Of a DNA stretch of 64,000 bases, positions 24,834-34,599 are shown in pieces. Position 1 is the stretch's first letter; every line of letters begins with the position of its first letter. The notes under the pieces were generated by a model. The model saw only the letters and a list, made by a program, of their open reading frames with translations. It did no database searches and was not told where the DNA came from. The stretch lies in assembly GCA_040758595.1 (NCBI GenBank), contig JBFLVJ010000007.1, positions 13,422 to 77,421 of the forward strand, read 5' to 3'. This stretch comes from Bilamarchaeum sp040758595 (GTDB taxonomy: Archaea > Micrarchaeota > Micrarchaeia > Anstonellales > Bilamarchaeaceae). The translations under genes and the position numbers were made by a program.

Positions 24834-24911
24834 ATGAGCGTCTGGGGACGGCTCGCCGTTAAGCGTAGTGCTCCGATGCAGGCCGGCCAGTCCGAGATGC
24901 ACCGGGTATGG

Positions 24912-26117
24912 CTAGCTGCCGTATTTCTCTGCCCTTCCGGTGATGCATAGAATGAGCGGGATGATGTCCTTGCCGCGCAGATGGCCCAGGCCGCCCTGGA
25001 TGCAGTTGCGTTCGTCGAACTTGGCTATCTTGTCTCCCCTCTCCCCTCCATAGACCAGCATCGGGACCTCGTGGCCTGAGTGCCCTTTCCAGGCGCAGGG
25101 CGTGGAGTGGTCGCCGGTCACGATAAGGCAGGCGCCGGACTTCTCCAGTATCGGGATTATCTTGTCTATCTCCTCGAGCGCCTTGACCTTCCCTTCGAAA
25201 TCGCCGTCATGGCCGAATGAGTCGCACATCTTGATGTGGAGGAGGACGAAATCGTAGGCCTCCAGCGCCTTGACCGTCGCATTGGCCTTGCCCGGGAGGT
25301 CGGTATTCTTGTCCCCGGTGGCTCCCGGGACGAGGATTATGTCCATCCCGATATAGCGGGCGACCCCTTTATAGAGCGCTCCTCCTGCCACGCAGGCTCC
25401 CATCAGACCGAACCGCTCGTAGAACGAGGGTGCCGGGGAGAACTGCCCCGAGCCTCTTAGCAGGATGGCGTTGGCGGGCGTCTTCTTGCCCAGGTTCTCC
25501 GGAGCCTTGGACAAGGCTGCAGCGCTGAGCTTCATGAACTCATTGACTATGGATGCTGTCTTCTTCGCTTCAGGGGTGTCGTCCAGCGGGTGGCACTCCG
25601 GCAGGGCGTCGCTGACATGGGCGTCGGTCGGGCTTATGCTGCGGCTCAGGCCAGGTCCGCGCAGGATGAGAGCGCCCCTGTGCTCGGTGGATGTCTTGAA
25701 TATGATTTCTATGTCCCGAACCTTCTTCGGGACGTATTTGGCCAGCTTGGCCGCGCTGTCGGAATCGATTCTGCCGGCCCGCCTGTCCTTGATGGTGCCG
25801 TCAACAACAGTCGCGAAATTGGTCCTGAATGCCACATCGCCTTCCTTGAGGTCGAGCCCAAGGCCCAAGGCTTCCAGGGGACCTCTACCATGGTAGAAGA
25901 TGGCAGGGTCGTAGCCCAGGATGTTGAGGTGGGCGGTGTCGCTGCCCGGGACGATATAGCGCTTGACCGGGGCGAGCATGCCGGTGATGCCTTTTTTGGC
26001 GAGGCGGTCGAGGTTGGGTATCTTCGCCACCTGAAGGGGCGTCTTGGGGGCCGGAAGGTCTCCGAGGCCGTCCAATATGACGAGGATGGCTTTCTTGCTA
26101 GCGCCGATGATGGCCAT
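24912..26117 (-). CDS. apgM: 2,3-bisphosphoglycerate-independent phosphoglycerate mutase (archaeal type)
   Basis: The 401-residue alkaline-phosphatase-fold enzyme interconverts 3- and 2-phosphoglycerate in glycolysis/gluconeogenesis. The metal-binding VILDGLGD is at the N-terminus, and the nucleophile serine is in VPGSDTAHLN (about residue 57). FHKMCDSFGHDGD-like HIKMCDSFGHDGD and the C-terminal VTGDHSTPCAWKGHSGHEVP carry the metal-binding His/Asp. The start at 26117 follows GAGGG and a TTTTAAAC box; the frame is open further upstream. It is convergent with the pilus locus and divergent from mcm. Confidence 0.95.
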   Translation of the reverse strand: MAIIGASKKAILVILDGLGDLPAPKTPLQVAKIPNLDRLAKKGITGMLAPVKRYIVPGSDTAHLNILGYDPAIFYHGRGPLEALGLGLDLKEGDVAFRTNFATVVDGTIKDRRAGRIDSDSAAKLAKYVPKKVRDIEIIFKTSTEHRGALILRGPGLSRSISPTDAHVSDALPECHPLDDTPEAKKTASIVNEFMKLSAAALSKAPENLGKKTPANAILLRGSGQFSPAPSFYERFGLMGACVAGGALYKGVARYIGMDIILVPGATGDKNTDLPGKANATVKALEAYDFVLLHIKMCDSFGHDGDFEGKVKALEEIDKIIPILEKSGACLIVTGDHSTPCAWKGHSGHEVPMLVYGGERGDKIAKFDERNCIQGGLGHLRGKDIIPLILCITGRAEKYGS

Positions 26118-26233
26118 ATCCCTCAAAACGCAGGGAGGGTTTAAAATCACGACCTTGCGCGGAAATAGGCCGAGCGCAGGTTTATTAAGACCGGCCGATA
26201 ATTAGACTTCCACTATTTTTCGAGGGGTGTTCT

Positions 26234-29200
26234 ATGGAGGTGGACCTGTCTTCGCAGATATCGGTGTTCAACGATTTCTTCACCACCATCTATAAGGATA
26301 ATATCGACCGCCTCCTTCTCGTATATCCGACCCAGAAGAGCCTTCTCGTATACTACCCGGACCTGGAGAAATTCGATCCGGACATCGCAGACGCCCTCAT
26401 AACCTCGCCGGACCTCATCCTTGAGGCTGCCGGGGAGGCCATAGAGCAGCTGAACCTCAAGGTGCCCACCGGGGCGGCATTCGCGCCGAACGTGCGCTTC
26501 ACGGACATGCCCTCAGAGGACAGGCTGATAGAGCAGCTCACATCGAAAAACATCAACGAGTTCGTCTCATTCAAGTGTGTGGTCACCAAAAGGGCCGAAG
26601 TCATGCACCGCGTCAAGGTCGCGGTCTACAAGTGCGACCTGTGCGATGCGGAAGAGAGACATTTTGTGGAGAAGAACTTCACCCCGCCCAAGCGATGCGA
26701 GAGCTGCAAGAAGTTCGCCCTCAAGCAGATGGAGGACGAAAGCACTTATACAGATATCCAAAGGGCCGAGGTGCAGGAGCTCCTTGAGAGGGTACGTGGG
26801 GGGGCGCCCGCCGCGCATATAGAACTGCTGCTGGAAGACGATTTGGTGAACCAGATAGCCCCCGGGGACAACATCGAGATAGCCGGCATGCTCAGGCTCA
26901 AGCCGCCCATGAAGACCAGGCAGAAGCAGGAGATGATATACGCCCGCTATGTGGAGGCCAACAGCGTGAAGAGCCTCAAGAGGGATTTCGAAGAGATAGA
27001 GATCCTGAAAGAAGAGGAGAAGCGGCTCAAGGACCTGGCCAAGAACCCGGAGATCGCGGAAATCATATTCAAGTCCATCGCGCCCTCCATATACGGGCAT
27101 TCAGAGGTCAAGAAGGCGCTGGCCCTCCAGCTCTTCGGAGGCACCCGGGGCAAGACCATGAAAGGCGGCATGCCCATCAGGGACGATATACATGTGCTTC
27201 TTATCGGCGACCCGGGCATCGCCAAATCCCGTTTCCTGCAGAGCGTATCCGACATAGCGCCCAAGAGCATCTATGTGAGCGGAAAGACGGTCTCCGGAGC
27301 AGGCTTGACCGTGGCCGCCGAGAAGGACGAGCTGGGCGAAGGGGGTTGGACCCTCAAGGCCGGCGCCCTCGTCCTGGCGAGCGGCGGCTCCGCCCAGGTG
27401 GACGAGTTCGACAAGATAGAGGATGAGGACCGGGCCGCCCTGCACGAGGCGATGGAAACCCAGAGCTACCACTATTCGACGAAACTGATGCTTTCGGACG
27501 GCCGCGAACGGAGCATAGGCGAATTGGTCGAAGATAAGATGCGAAAAAACGCGGATGCCGTCATAAGAGGCCGCGACTGCCTTGTCTTAAGAGACGGAAT
27601 TGAAGATATAGATATCCTCACCACTGATTTCGAAAAGATTTCTGAGACAAGGCCATACCAGATAAGCAAGCACCGGGCTCCGGACCATTTCATCAAGGTG
27701 TCGCTGCAAACCGGCCGGGAGCTCCTGGTCACACCCGAGCATCCTTTCTGGGTGGTGGAAGACGGGATAGTGAAGACAAAACCCGCCGACAGAATCACAC
27801 CGGATGATTACACCCTCATGCCCCGCCATCTGCCTCTGCGTCAATGCCCTGAGGGCAACTTCGACCCGCAACTCCTGAAAATCATCGGATATCATATAAC
27901 AGATGGCGGCTACGAATTGAACCGAGGGACCAAAAACGGCATCAACTTCTATAATAAGGACGAGGATCTTATTGATGATTATAGCTCAGCGGCCACCGAA
28001 GTCTTCGGGGTCAAGCCATACATCGTACAAAGGCAATCCACAGGCGTCAGGGCAGCGAGATTGATATCTGTCGGCACATTGAAACGGATGGCACAGCTGC
28101 ATCCGTCGCTGATAGAGAAGGGAGCGAAAAAGATAGTGCCGCCCTCCTTCATTTCTGCCCCGCTGAAGCATGCCGCTGTGATGCTGCGCGCGATATTCGA
28201 TTCTGATGGCACTTTCTCGGATCATTACATAGGCCTTATCGGAGAGAACAGACCCTTCATCGAACAGGTCCAGATACTTCTGCTCAGATTCGGCATAAGA
28301 AGCCACATCTTCGAGGATGGCGGGGTATTCCGCCTTACGATAACCGGTACGGATAACATCCGCAGCTATGCCGACAGGATAGGATTCCTGTCGAAGAGAA
28401 AACAGGAGAGGGTGAAGGCGTATCTGGAAACGCCCCGGAAGCATAGAAACACCACGGACATCATACCGGATTGCTCCACAGCGTTATTCCGGATCCTGAA
28501 AACGCTCAGGATAAGCGAATACCCGATCCTCGGTTTCGGGCTTTCGAGCCAGAAGAGGGGTCATTCCTTCACCAGACGGAGCTTCACTAGGATCTGCTCT
28601 GCCATAAGGAAAAAACTGGACGGGCTCCGCCTGGCATCTGGATGCGTGGATAGCACCGGATATGAAGGGCTGGTAGCGCTTAGAGAGGGAATAGATATCT
28701 CGCAGCATGACATCGCAGGTGCGGCGGGGGTCAGCCGGACCGCCATCTCCTACTGGGAACGCAGGCAACTTCATATAGACAAGTATCGCACAGCAGTGAA
28801 AGCGGAATTATCCAGGCGACTGGCTATCGAACAGGAATTCAAATTCCTTGAGAGGTTCGCTACGGGTGATATCGGCTTCGTCGCGATAAAAAAGGTAGAC
28901 AGGATAACGAACACCGATCAGGAGTGGGTATATGACGTAACAGTGCAGCCCAGCCAAGCGTTCATCTCAGAATGCGCGGTCCTCCACAATACCATTTCAG
29001 TCGCCAAGGCGGGAATTGTGGCTAAGTTCAGGACCAAGACCGCCATACTGGCCGCGGCCAACCCGAAGTACGGGAGGTTCGACCAGACCAAGAACCTGTC
29101 CGACCAGTTCGACGTGCCGCCCACCCTGCTTTCCAGGTTCGACCTCATATTCCCGATAGTGGACGTGCTTGATGAAGAGAAGGATGCTAAACTGGCCGAG

Positions 29201-29797
29201 CATATACTGTCCACTCATATGGGAACGAATACCGTGGAAGACGATGACGCCTTCGACAAGGACCTTCTCAGGAAGTACATCGCATACGCGAGGAGGAAGG
29301 TGTTCCCGAAGCTCAGTCCTGCGGCATCTCTCAAGATAAAAGAGTTCTATGTGGAGCTGAGGGGGAAGAGCAAGGACGCCGGCTCCGTGGCCATCACCCC
29401 TAGATACCTGGAGGGGCTGGTCCGGCTCGCCGAAGCCAACGCCAAGATGAAGCTCAGCCCCACGGTCGAGGAGGAAGATGCGGACGTGGCGATTTCGCTC
29501 TTCAACTATGTGATGCAGCAGATAATGACCGACAAGGCGACTGGAGCCTTCGACGTGGACGTCGTGGCCACCGGGAAACCCAAGTCCGAGCGCGACAAGC
29601 TCAAGAAAGTCGACACGATAATCGAGATAATCAGGGAGCACCTGAGGAAGAAGGACACCGCGGATGTGGAAGAGGTCATCTCGGACGCAAGCTCCTACGA
29701 GATAGACGAGAGGGAAGCCAGAAGGATAATCGACCAGCTCAAGAGCAAGGGCACCATCTACGAGAAGGGGTATGGGCAGATAAAGCTTGTGGAATGA
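26234..29797 (+). CDS. mcm: replicative helicase MCM containing an intein
   Basis: The 1187-residue precursor splices to about 678 residues, normal for archaeal MCM. The N-terminal domain has a zinc finger (CDLCDAE and CESCKKF). The AAA+ part has Walker A GDPGIAKSRF (about residue 325), Walker B QVDEFDK, sensor 1 AAANPKYG and the arginine finger LSRFDLIF. A C-terminal winged helix follows. A 509-residue intein (27464-28990) splits AMETQ from TISVAKAG. A GAGGGGTG site precedes ATG 26234. The MCM hexamer unwinds DNA at the replication fork. Confidence 0.97.
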   Translation: MEVDLSSQISVFNDFFTTIYKDNIDRLLLVYPTQKSLLVYYPDLEKFDPDIADALITSPDLILEAAGEAIEQLNLKVPTGAAFAPNVRFTDMPSEDRLIEQLTSKNINEFVSFKCVVTKRAEVMHRVKVAVYKCDLCDAEERHFVEKNFTPPKRCESCKKFALKQMEDESTYTDIQRAEVQELLERVRGGAPAAHIELLLEDDLVNQIAPGDNIEIAGMLRLKPPMKTRQKQEMIYARYVEANSVKSLKRDFEEIEILKEEEKRLKDLAKNPEIAEIIFKSIAPSIYGHSEVKKALALQLFGGTRGKTMKGGMPIRDDIHVLLIGDPGIAKSRFLQSVSDIAPKSIYVSGKTVSGAGLTVAAEKDELGEGGWTLKAGALVLASGGSAQVDEFDKIEDEDRAALHEAMETQSYHYSTKLMLSDGRERSIGELVEDKMRKNADAVIRGRDCLVLRDGIEDIDILTTDFEKISETRPYQISKHRAPDHFIKVSLQTGRELLVTPEHPFWVVEDGIVKTKPADRITPDDYTLMPRHLPLRQCPEGNFDPQLLKIIGYHITDGGYELNRGTKNGINFYNKDEDLIDDYSSAATEVFGVKPYIVQRQSTGVRAARLISVGTLKRMAQLHPSLIEKGAKKIVPPSFISAPLKHAAVMLRAIFDSDGTFSDHYIGLIGENRPFIEQVQILLLRFGIRSHIFEDGGVFRLTITGTDNIRSYADRIGFLSKRKQERVKAYLETPRKHRNTTDIIPDCSTALFRILKTLRISEYPILGFGLSSQKRGHSFTRRSFTRICSAIRKKLDGLRLASGCVDSTGYEGLVALREGIDISQHDIAGAAGVSRTAISYWERRQLHIDKYRTAVKAELSRRLAIEQEFKFLERFATGDIGFVAIKKVDRITNTDQEWVYDVTVQPSQAFISECAVLHNTISVAKAGIVAKFRTKTAILAAANPKYGRFDQTKNLSDQFDVPPTLLSRFDLIFPIVDVLDEEKDAKLAEHILSTHMGTNTVEDDDAFDKDLLRKYIAYARRKVFPKLSPAASLKIKEFYVELRGKSKDAGSVAITPRYLEGLVRLAEANAKMKLSPTVEEEDADVAISLFNYVMQQIMTDKATGAFDVDVVATGKPKSERDKLKKVDTIIEIIREHLRKKDTADVEEVISDASSYEIDEREARRIIDQLKSKGTIYEKGYGQIKLVE
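27464..28990 (+). mobile_element. MCM intein with LAGLIDADG endonuclease
   Basis: The insert begins at Ser (SYHYSTKLMLSDG) and ends CAVLHN followed by extein Thr, giving the splice residues Ser1, terminal His-Asn and +1 Thr. The endonuclease motifs are IIGYHITDGG and LRAIFDSDGT, both with their Asp, so it may be active. A HTH segment (SQHDIAGAAGVSRTAISYWE, about intein residues 409-432) sits in the C-terminal part. Base composition looks more AT-rich than the flanking mcm. The insertion site is just after the Walker B helix of the AAA+ domain. Splicing activity is inferred from the intact junctions only. Confidence 0.93.
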
Positions 29798-29801
29798 TAT
29801 C

Positions 29802-30656
29802 ATGAAGATGGTCGATACGAGGCTTCTTTCAGCGATGCTGATGATGTTCGTGATAGCCCAGGTGCTGGGCGTATTCACTGGGCTTGTCATCCTGCAGGAC
29901 ATCGCCCAGAACCCATATGTGACCAGCCTGGTGGTGACCACAGACAGCGACGACCCGATGAACGCGGTGTTCTTCACGATCTATATACTGCTGGGCGCGG
30001 CATCGATGCTTCTCCTGATAAGGCTCTTCGGCAAGCTGCCGATATTGATAAGGATCATGGAGTTCATGCTGATCTCCAGCTCCAGCTCCATAGTCATCTA
30101 CGCGTTCCTCCGGTTCGTGGCAGGATTCGAGATAAGCACACTCGGCGCGATTCTGATAGCGCTCGCATTCTCCGGGGCGAAGATGCTCTATCCGAGGCTG
30201 AAGAACGCAGCCGCGGTGATGGCCACTGCCGGAGTGGGCGTGATATTCGGCATCTCCCTGGGGCTGGTGCCGCTGGTGCTTTTCCTGATACTGTTGTCCA
30301 TCTATGACTTCCTGTCGGTGTTTTTGACCAGGCATATGGTCGAGATGGCCGAGTTCGTGGTCAAAAAGGACGTGGCTTTCACCATAACCGCCAGAGCGCC
30401 GCCGCCCGTGCCTGGAGCTCCGGAGCAGAGGCTGGATCTGGGGACGGGTGATATGATAGCGCCGATAATGCTGGAAGTGTCGGCGCTCTCATTCAATCCA
30501 GTGGCCACGGTTTTCGTGTTCGTCGGGGCGGTGGTGTCGCTGGGGTTGTTTCTGCTGCTTGTTTTCAGGAAGAAGATGGTCTTGCCTGCGCTTCCGCCGA
30601 TAGTGCTCGGGATGATAGTGAGCCTGATGATAGGGTTTCTGCTGGGATTCTACTGA
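29802..30656 (+). CDS. presenilin/signal-peptide-peptidase-type intramembrane aspartyl protease
   Basis: The 284-residue protein has about nine transmembrane helices. The two catalytic aspartate motifs of the A22 family are visible: YD in LLSIYDFLSVF (about residue 167) and GTGD in DLGTGDMIAPIM (about 213), a variant of the family GxGD. A C-terminal PALPPIVLGM supplies the PALP motif. It is predicted to cut peptides within the membrane, perhaps signal-peptide remnants. The start ATG 29802 lies just after the mcm stop, so it may be cotranscribed. Its end overlaps the trm5 stop on the other strand. Confidence 0.9.
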   Translation: MKMVDTRLLSAMLMMFVIAQVLGVFTGLVILQDIAQNPYVTSLVVTTDSDDPMNAVFFTIYILLGAASMLLLIRLFGKLPILIRIMEFMLISSSSSIVIYAFLRFVAGFEISTLGAILIALAFSGAKMLYPRLKNAAAVMATAGVGVIFGISLGLVPLVLFLILLSIYDFLSVFLTRHMVEMAEFVVKKDVAFTITARAPPPVPGAPEQRLDLGTGDMIAPIMLEVSALSFNPVATVFVFVGAVVSLGLFLLLVFRKKMVLPALPPIVLGMIVSLMIGFLLGFY

Positions 30657-31675
30657 TTTTTCCTGACTTTGAGGTCCAGGACCACCTGGACGGTCTGCGC
30701 CGAGTACGGCCTCGCGATGCGCTCGCCGACGACCGAGATTCCGACATCTGCGGCTTTGGCTGCGGTTTCAGCCTTCTTGAGAGCTTCCTTGAACGGGTCC
30801 TTGATATCGGCGAACGTGTAGAAATGGATGATGCCGCCGTCTTTGACACCTGCGAAAGCCACGTCGAGGAAACCTTCTGCGCTGTGCGGCAATGGCATAA
30901 TCACCCGGTCGGCGAAGTCTTGATAATCGCGCAGAACGACCTCCCGTGCGTCCCCCAAGACCGCTTTCACAGACCCGCCCGCCTTGTTCTTCTCGATGTT
31001 CTCTTCCATCCATCTAACGGCATCGGGGTTCAGCTCGATGGCGACTATCTCCGCATCCTTATGCTTTTTGGCTATGACCAGCGCGAAGGGGCCGACTCCG
31101 GCGAACAGGACCAAAACCCGCTCGCCCGGATTCACCAAATCCGCAATCCGCTTACGCTCGTGCGCCAGCCGCACGGAGAAATAGACCTTCGCGACATCGA
31201 AACACATCATCACCCCGCTCTCTTTGTAGGTGGCGATGGTGTCGCCCTCGCCCGCTATCCGCTCGACCCTGCGGACACGGTATTCGCCTTCCATCGGGCC
31301 GAGCTTCTTGAAGACGGCCTTGATGTTCTTGTGGACCTGAAGGAGCGCTTCGCCTATGCGGGTTTCGTGTTCCGCGAGATTCTGCGGGATCTCGATTATC
31401 GCGATATCGCCTATCAGATCGAACGAGCCGATGACGGATTCGAGCTCGGATTCTGAGAGGAATCCGGATAGCGCATCCTTCAGCTTGTCGTAGCGTTTCG
31501 GGCGCTTCTCGGCTTCGCGCTCTACGAGTTCGAGTTTTTTGTATTTTTTCGTCACTGGAAAGAGCAGGTATTCGCCCTCAGAGAGTATGGGGTAGTCGGT
31601 CGAGAGGATACCCTCTGCCATCAGCTCCTTTCGGACCTTCTCTCCGCTCTTCTTGGGGACTTTCAGGAATTTCAA
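30650..31675 (-). CDS. trm5: tRNA (guanine37-N1)-methyltransferase Trm5
   Basis: The 341-residue class I SAM enzyme makes m1G37. The N-terminal D1 domain leads into D2 (IGDIAIIEIPQN). The signature FDVAKVYFSVRLAHERKRIA (about residue 190), the SAM site VLFAGVGPFALVIA and the catalytic/tRNA motif MPLPHSAEGFLD are intact. It overlaps the leuS start by four bases (ATGA), where leuS is upstream, so the two are one operon. Confidence 0.95.
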   Translation of the reverse strand: MKFLKVPKKSGEKVRKELMAEGILSTDYPILSEGEYLLFPVTKKYKKLELVEREAEKRPKRYDKLKDALSGFLSESELESVIGSFDLIGDIAIIEIPQNLAEHETRIGEALLQVHKNIKAVFKKLGPMEGEYRVRRVERIAGEGDTIATYKESGVMMCFDVAKVYFSVRLAHERKRIADLVNPGERVLVLFAGVGPFALVIAKKHKDAEIVAIELNPDAVRWMEENIEKNKAGGSVKAVLGDAREVVLRDYQDFADRVIMPLPHSAEGFLDVAFAGVKDGGIIHFYTFADIKDPFKEALKKAETAAKAADVGISVVGERIARPYSAQTVQVVLDLKVRKNQ

Positions 31676-34413
31676 TCTATCACTATCGCTGGCTTGTCCG
31701 GAAGGGCTGCGCTGGCCTTCTTGTGCCCGCCCTTATCCTCAGGGAGCACGGTGACATCGCAGGAATACTCGTTCTCCAGGAACTTGACCGCGTCTTTCAG
31801 CGCTTCCAGTTCGTCCTTCTGGGAAACGGGCACCGGCAGGCCGTGGACGTTCTTCATGATCTGCTTGGCGATGGCCTGCACCGCCTTCATGTCCATCTTC
31901 TTGGCTGAAGCGGCCTTCATGAGTCCTTCGAAAGACGGGTTCGCTTTCGCGAGCAGATAGAGGTCGCGCTTCCAGTCGCTGGCGGCGTAGACGGTCACTT
32001 TCTTCGGCGACTTGCCGATGAGTTTCGATATCTTGTCTATATCGCCGTGGACCTTTCGTATCAGCTCCTCGCCGCGCTCGATGGCATCATCCACCTTGGA
32101 TTCGTCCGCTTTCGGGAAGGATGCGAATGTCACGAGCCCCTTGCCGCCCAGCGCCTCCCAGTACTCTTCCGCATAGTGCGGCATGAAGGGCGCCATCAGC
32201 ACCACCCAGGCCTCGAAGAAGTCGTGGAGGTTCGGATGCGCAGAGCGCTTCATGTACCACTGGAGGTCGCTTATCACGTCGTAGAACAATTCCAGTGCGA
32301 GATCGCGTATCGCCAGCTCGCCGTAGAGCTTCTCGGCGTTGGCTATCTTCCGGTTCAGCCTCGAGAGCAGCCACTTGTCTATCCTGCTGTGGGGCTTGCG
32401 GGTTTCGAGTTTCGTGTCCTGGACGAGCTTGTCTATGAACGCCATCCTGGAGCGCACGCCGTCCGCGACGCTCTTGTTGAAGTCGGTGTCGCTGGCCAGA
32501 TCCGCCCCCGCCACTATGGAGAAACGTATCACGTCCGCGCCGTATTCCTTTATCGCCTTGCGGAGCGGGAGTATGTTGCCCATGCTCTTGCTCATCTTCG
32601 CCCCGTCCATCAGCACGAAGCCGTTGGTTGCGATCTGCCTGGGCCAGAACTCTTCCTGGGGGAAGATGCCGACGTGGTTGAACAGGTAGAGCGTCAGGTG
32701 GTTCCGTATCAGGTCCCCGGCGCTGTGCCTGGAATCCACCGGATACCAGTAGAGGAAGCTCTCGCGGAGCGGCTTTAGCGACGCGACATCCTTCTTCGGG
32801 CCTTTGTCCAGGAACACCGCATCGAAGAACGCTTCATCCATCTCGGAGGCCGGGATGTCATTGAGCAGGTGGGCGATCGTATAGAACGCCATGTAGATGG
32901 TGGAGTCTGAGAGCGCTTCTATCATCTTGTTCTCGTCGAACGGGAATCTCGTCCCGAGACCGGATGAGCGGGTGCACGGCCTGGTCTTGAACCAGTCTAT
33001 GGTGTACAGGTATTCGGAACGGGTGTCCTCGGGGATTATGGACATCCTGGCCAGGCAGTCCTTGGCGCGCGTCTTCCATTCAGGGATGCCGTAGTCTATG
33101 AACCATTGGTCTTTGAGGATGTTGACCACCACGTGCGCTCCGCAGCGGCAGTGGACCGGGCCGTTGGCTATGGTGACTATGCCGAATGCATTGCCACCGT
33201 CGGAGAGGTCTTTGGCTATCTTGTCCTTGGCGTCGATGGCCTTCATGCCCTTGTATTTGCCGGCCACCATGACGCCTTCGTGGGCCTCCTTGGCGTATAT
33301 CTCCTTGGTGGCTTTCTCGGCCATGGGGTCGTCCTGGCTCTTGACGCCCATCTTCTCGACCACATCCTTGGATGGGGTGGAACTGAATCCTTTGAGAGAG
33401 ACCACCTGCGGCATCGGGATATCGCCCTTTCCAAGGTCGCGGAGGGCCAGATAATCGAGCGGAGCATGGGCCGGGACGCTCATGACAATACCGGTCCCCA
33501 CCTCAGGATTGACGAAACTGGCTTCGAAGATGGGCACCCGGTCTCCGGTCATGGGGTTGACCGCCAGGCTGTTGAGCAGCTCCGAGACCTCGACCTTCCC
33601 GAGGATCTCCAGGCCGAGCTGGAGGTCCAGCACCTGCGCCGCCTTCTTCGAGAGCACGATGGTTTCGCCCTTGTGTCTCGCCTTGACGTATTCGGTCTGG
33701 GGGTTCACCCAGATGTTCGTGACGCCATAGACGGTTTCGGGACGATAGGTCGTCACCACCAGCGAGGCCGGAGACGGGGAACTCGAGACCAGGAACTTGA
33801 TGATCGTGACGTCCTCGAGCTCTGGATCCACATCGCCCCGGGTATCGTGGGCGCTCACCGCGTTCTTGTCCTCAGGACACCAGGCGATGGGGTAGTGGCC
33901 GCTCACCAGGTAGCCCAGCTCCTTGAGCTTCCTGAACTGCCACTGGATGAAGCGGTTGAACCTCTCGTCGTATGAATAGAACTTGCGCCTCCAGTCTATG
34001 GAGTAGCCCATCTCCTTCATGCCCTTCTCGATTTCGTCCGAGAAATATGAGACCAGGGCCTTCGGCTCGCCCAGGCTCTCGGCCTTGTCCTCGGGGATGC
34101 CGTATATCTTCTCGAAGACGTCGAGGACGTCCTTGTCCTTCTTGGCGATCCTCTTGGCCATGGCCAAGATCGGGGTGCCTGTGACGTGGAACGCCATGGG
34201 GAAGAGAACGTTGTACCCCTTGAGGCGCAGATATCTGGCATAGATGTCGGCTGTGGTGTAGGTCCTCCCGTGCCCTATGTGCTGGGGGGAGTTCGGGTAT
34301 GGGAAGGCCGCGGTTATATAGCGCTTCTCACGTTTCGGGTCTGGCTCTCCCTGGAATGCCTTCTCCTTAGCCCACCGGCTGGACCATTTCTTCTCGATAG
34401 CAGTAGCATCCAT
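31672..34413 (-). CDS. leuS: leucyl-tRNA synthetase (archaeal type)
   Basis: The 913-residue class I synthetase has HIGH as QHIGHGRTY (about residue 44) and KMSKS as GAKMSKSMGN (about 606). It has an archaeal-type CP1 editing domain (TTYRPETVYGVTNIW) and the RSSGLGTRFPFDENKMIEAL segment near 490. The start at 34413 is supported by a TATA-like CTTAAAAAC about 25 nt upstream; the frame stays open to 34569, but those codons would lie upstream of transcription. Two short tracts (about 32398-32421 and 33766-33797) resemble the dispersed repeat. It is coupled to trm5. Confidence 0.96.
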   Translation of the reverse strand: MDATAIEKKWSSRWAKEKAFQGEPDPKREKRYITAAFPYPNSPQHIGHGRTYTTADIYARYLRLKGYNVLFPMAFHVTGTPILAMAKRIAKKDKDVLDVFEKIYGIPEDKAESLGEPKALVSYFSDEIEKGMKEMGYSIDWRRKFYSYDERFNRFIQWQFRKLKELGYLVSGHYPIAWCPEDKNAVSAHDTRGDVDPELEDVTIIKFLVSSSPSPASLVVTTYRPETVYGVTNIWVNPQTEYVKARHKGETIVLSKKAAQVLDLQLGLEILGKVEVSELLNSLAVNPMTGDRVPIFEASFVNPEVGTGIVMSVPAHAPLDYLALRDLGKGDIPMPQVVSLKGFSSTPSKDVVEKMGVKSQDDPMAEKATKEIYAKEAHEGVMVAGKYKGMKAIDAKDKIAKDLSDGGNAFGIVTIANGPVHCRCGAHVVVNILKDQWFIDYGIPEWKTRAKDCLARMSIIPEDTRSEYLYTIDWFKTRPCTRSSGLGTRFPFDENKMIEALSDSTIYMAFYTIAHLLNDIPASEMDEAFFDAVFLDKGPKKDVASLKPLRESFLYWYPVDSRHSAGDLIRNHLTLYLFNHVGIFPQEEFWPRQIATNGFVLMDGAKMSKSMGNILPLRKAIKEYGADVIRFSIVAGADLASDTDFNKSVADGVRSRMAFIDKLVQDTKLETRKPHSRIDKWLLSRLNRKIANAEKLYGELAIRDLALELFYDVISDLQWYMKRSAHPNLHDFFEAWVVLMAPFMPHYAEEYWEALGGKGLVTFASFPKADESKVDDAIERGEELIRKVHGDIDKISKLIGKSPKKVTVYAASDWKRDLYLLAKANPSFEGLMKAASAKKMDMKAVQAIAKQIMKNVHGLPVPVSQKDELEALKDAVKFLENEYSCDVTVLPEDKGGHKKASAALPDKPAIVID

Positions 34414-34599
34414 ACGTCGGTATTCGTCTGGAAGTGTTTTTAAGCCCAGCCCCGGAGAACGTGGTTTCCGGGCTGATTGTGATATAATATGGTAAAAAAG
34501 GAACATATTTAAACCCCTCGAGGCACAATGATTGCTATGAGGGCCGGATGGCCCTTCTAGGAAATCCAATTTATAAAGATTTCCGATGATGTGAATAAC
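34414..34599. promoter_or_regulatory. divergent promoter region of leuS and the CBS gene
   Basis: The leuS TATA box is near 34436-34443 (minus) and TTTATAAAG near 34571-34579 serves the CBS gene, placing its transcription start at about ATG 34600. Between them are another TTTAAA (about 34507), a GGGCCGGATGGCCC hairpin (about 34542-34555) and an open frame of only ten codons. No gene is supported. Confidence 0.45.

Noticed and set aside
28997..29977. 326-codon minus-strand frame opposite the mcm end
   Set aside because: Antisense to conserved MCM sequence; no family pattern.
32950..32990. Repeat-like tract in leuS encoding RSSGLGTRFPF
   Set aside because: The peptide matches the normal archaeal LeuRS segment before the SDSTIYMA motif, so it is not an insertion.
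34528..34560. Ten-codon open frame between leuS and the CBS gene
   Set aside because: Too short to support; it overlaps a GGGCC hairpin and lacks a clear ribosome-binding site.
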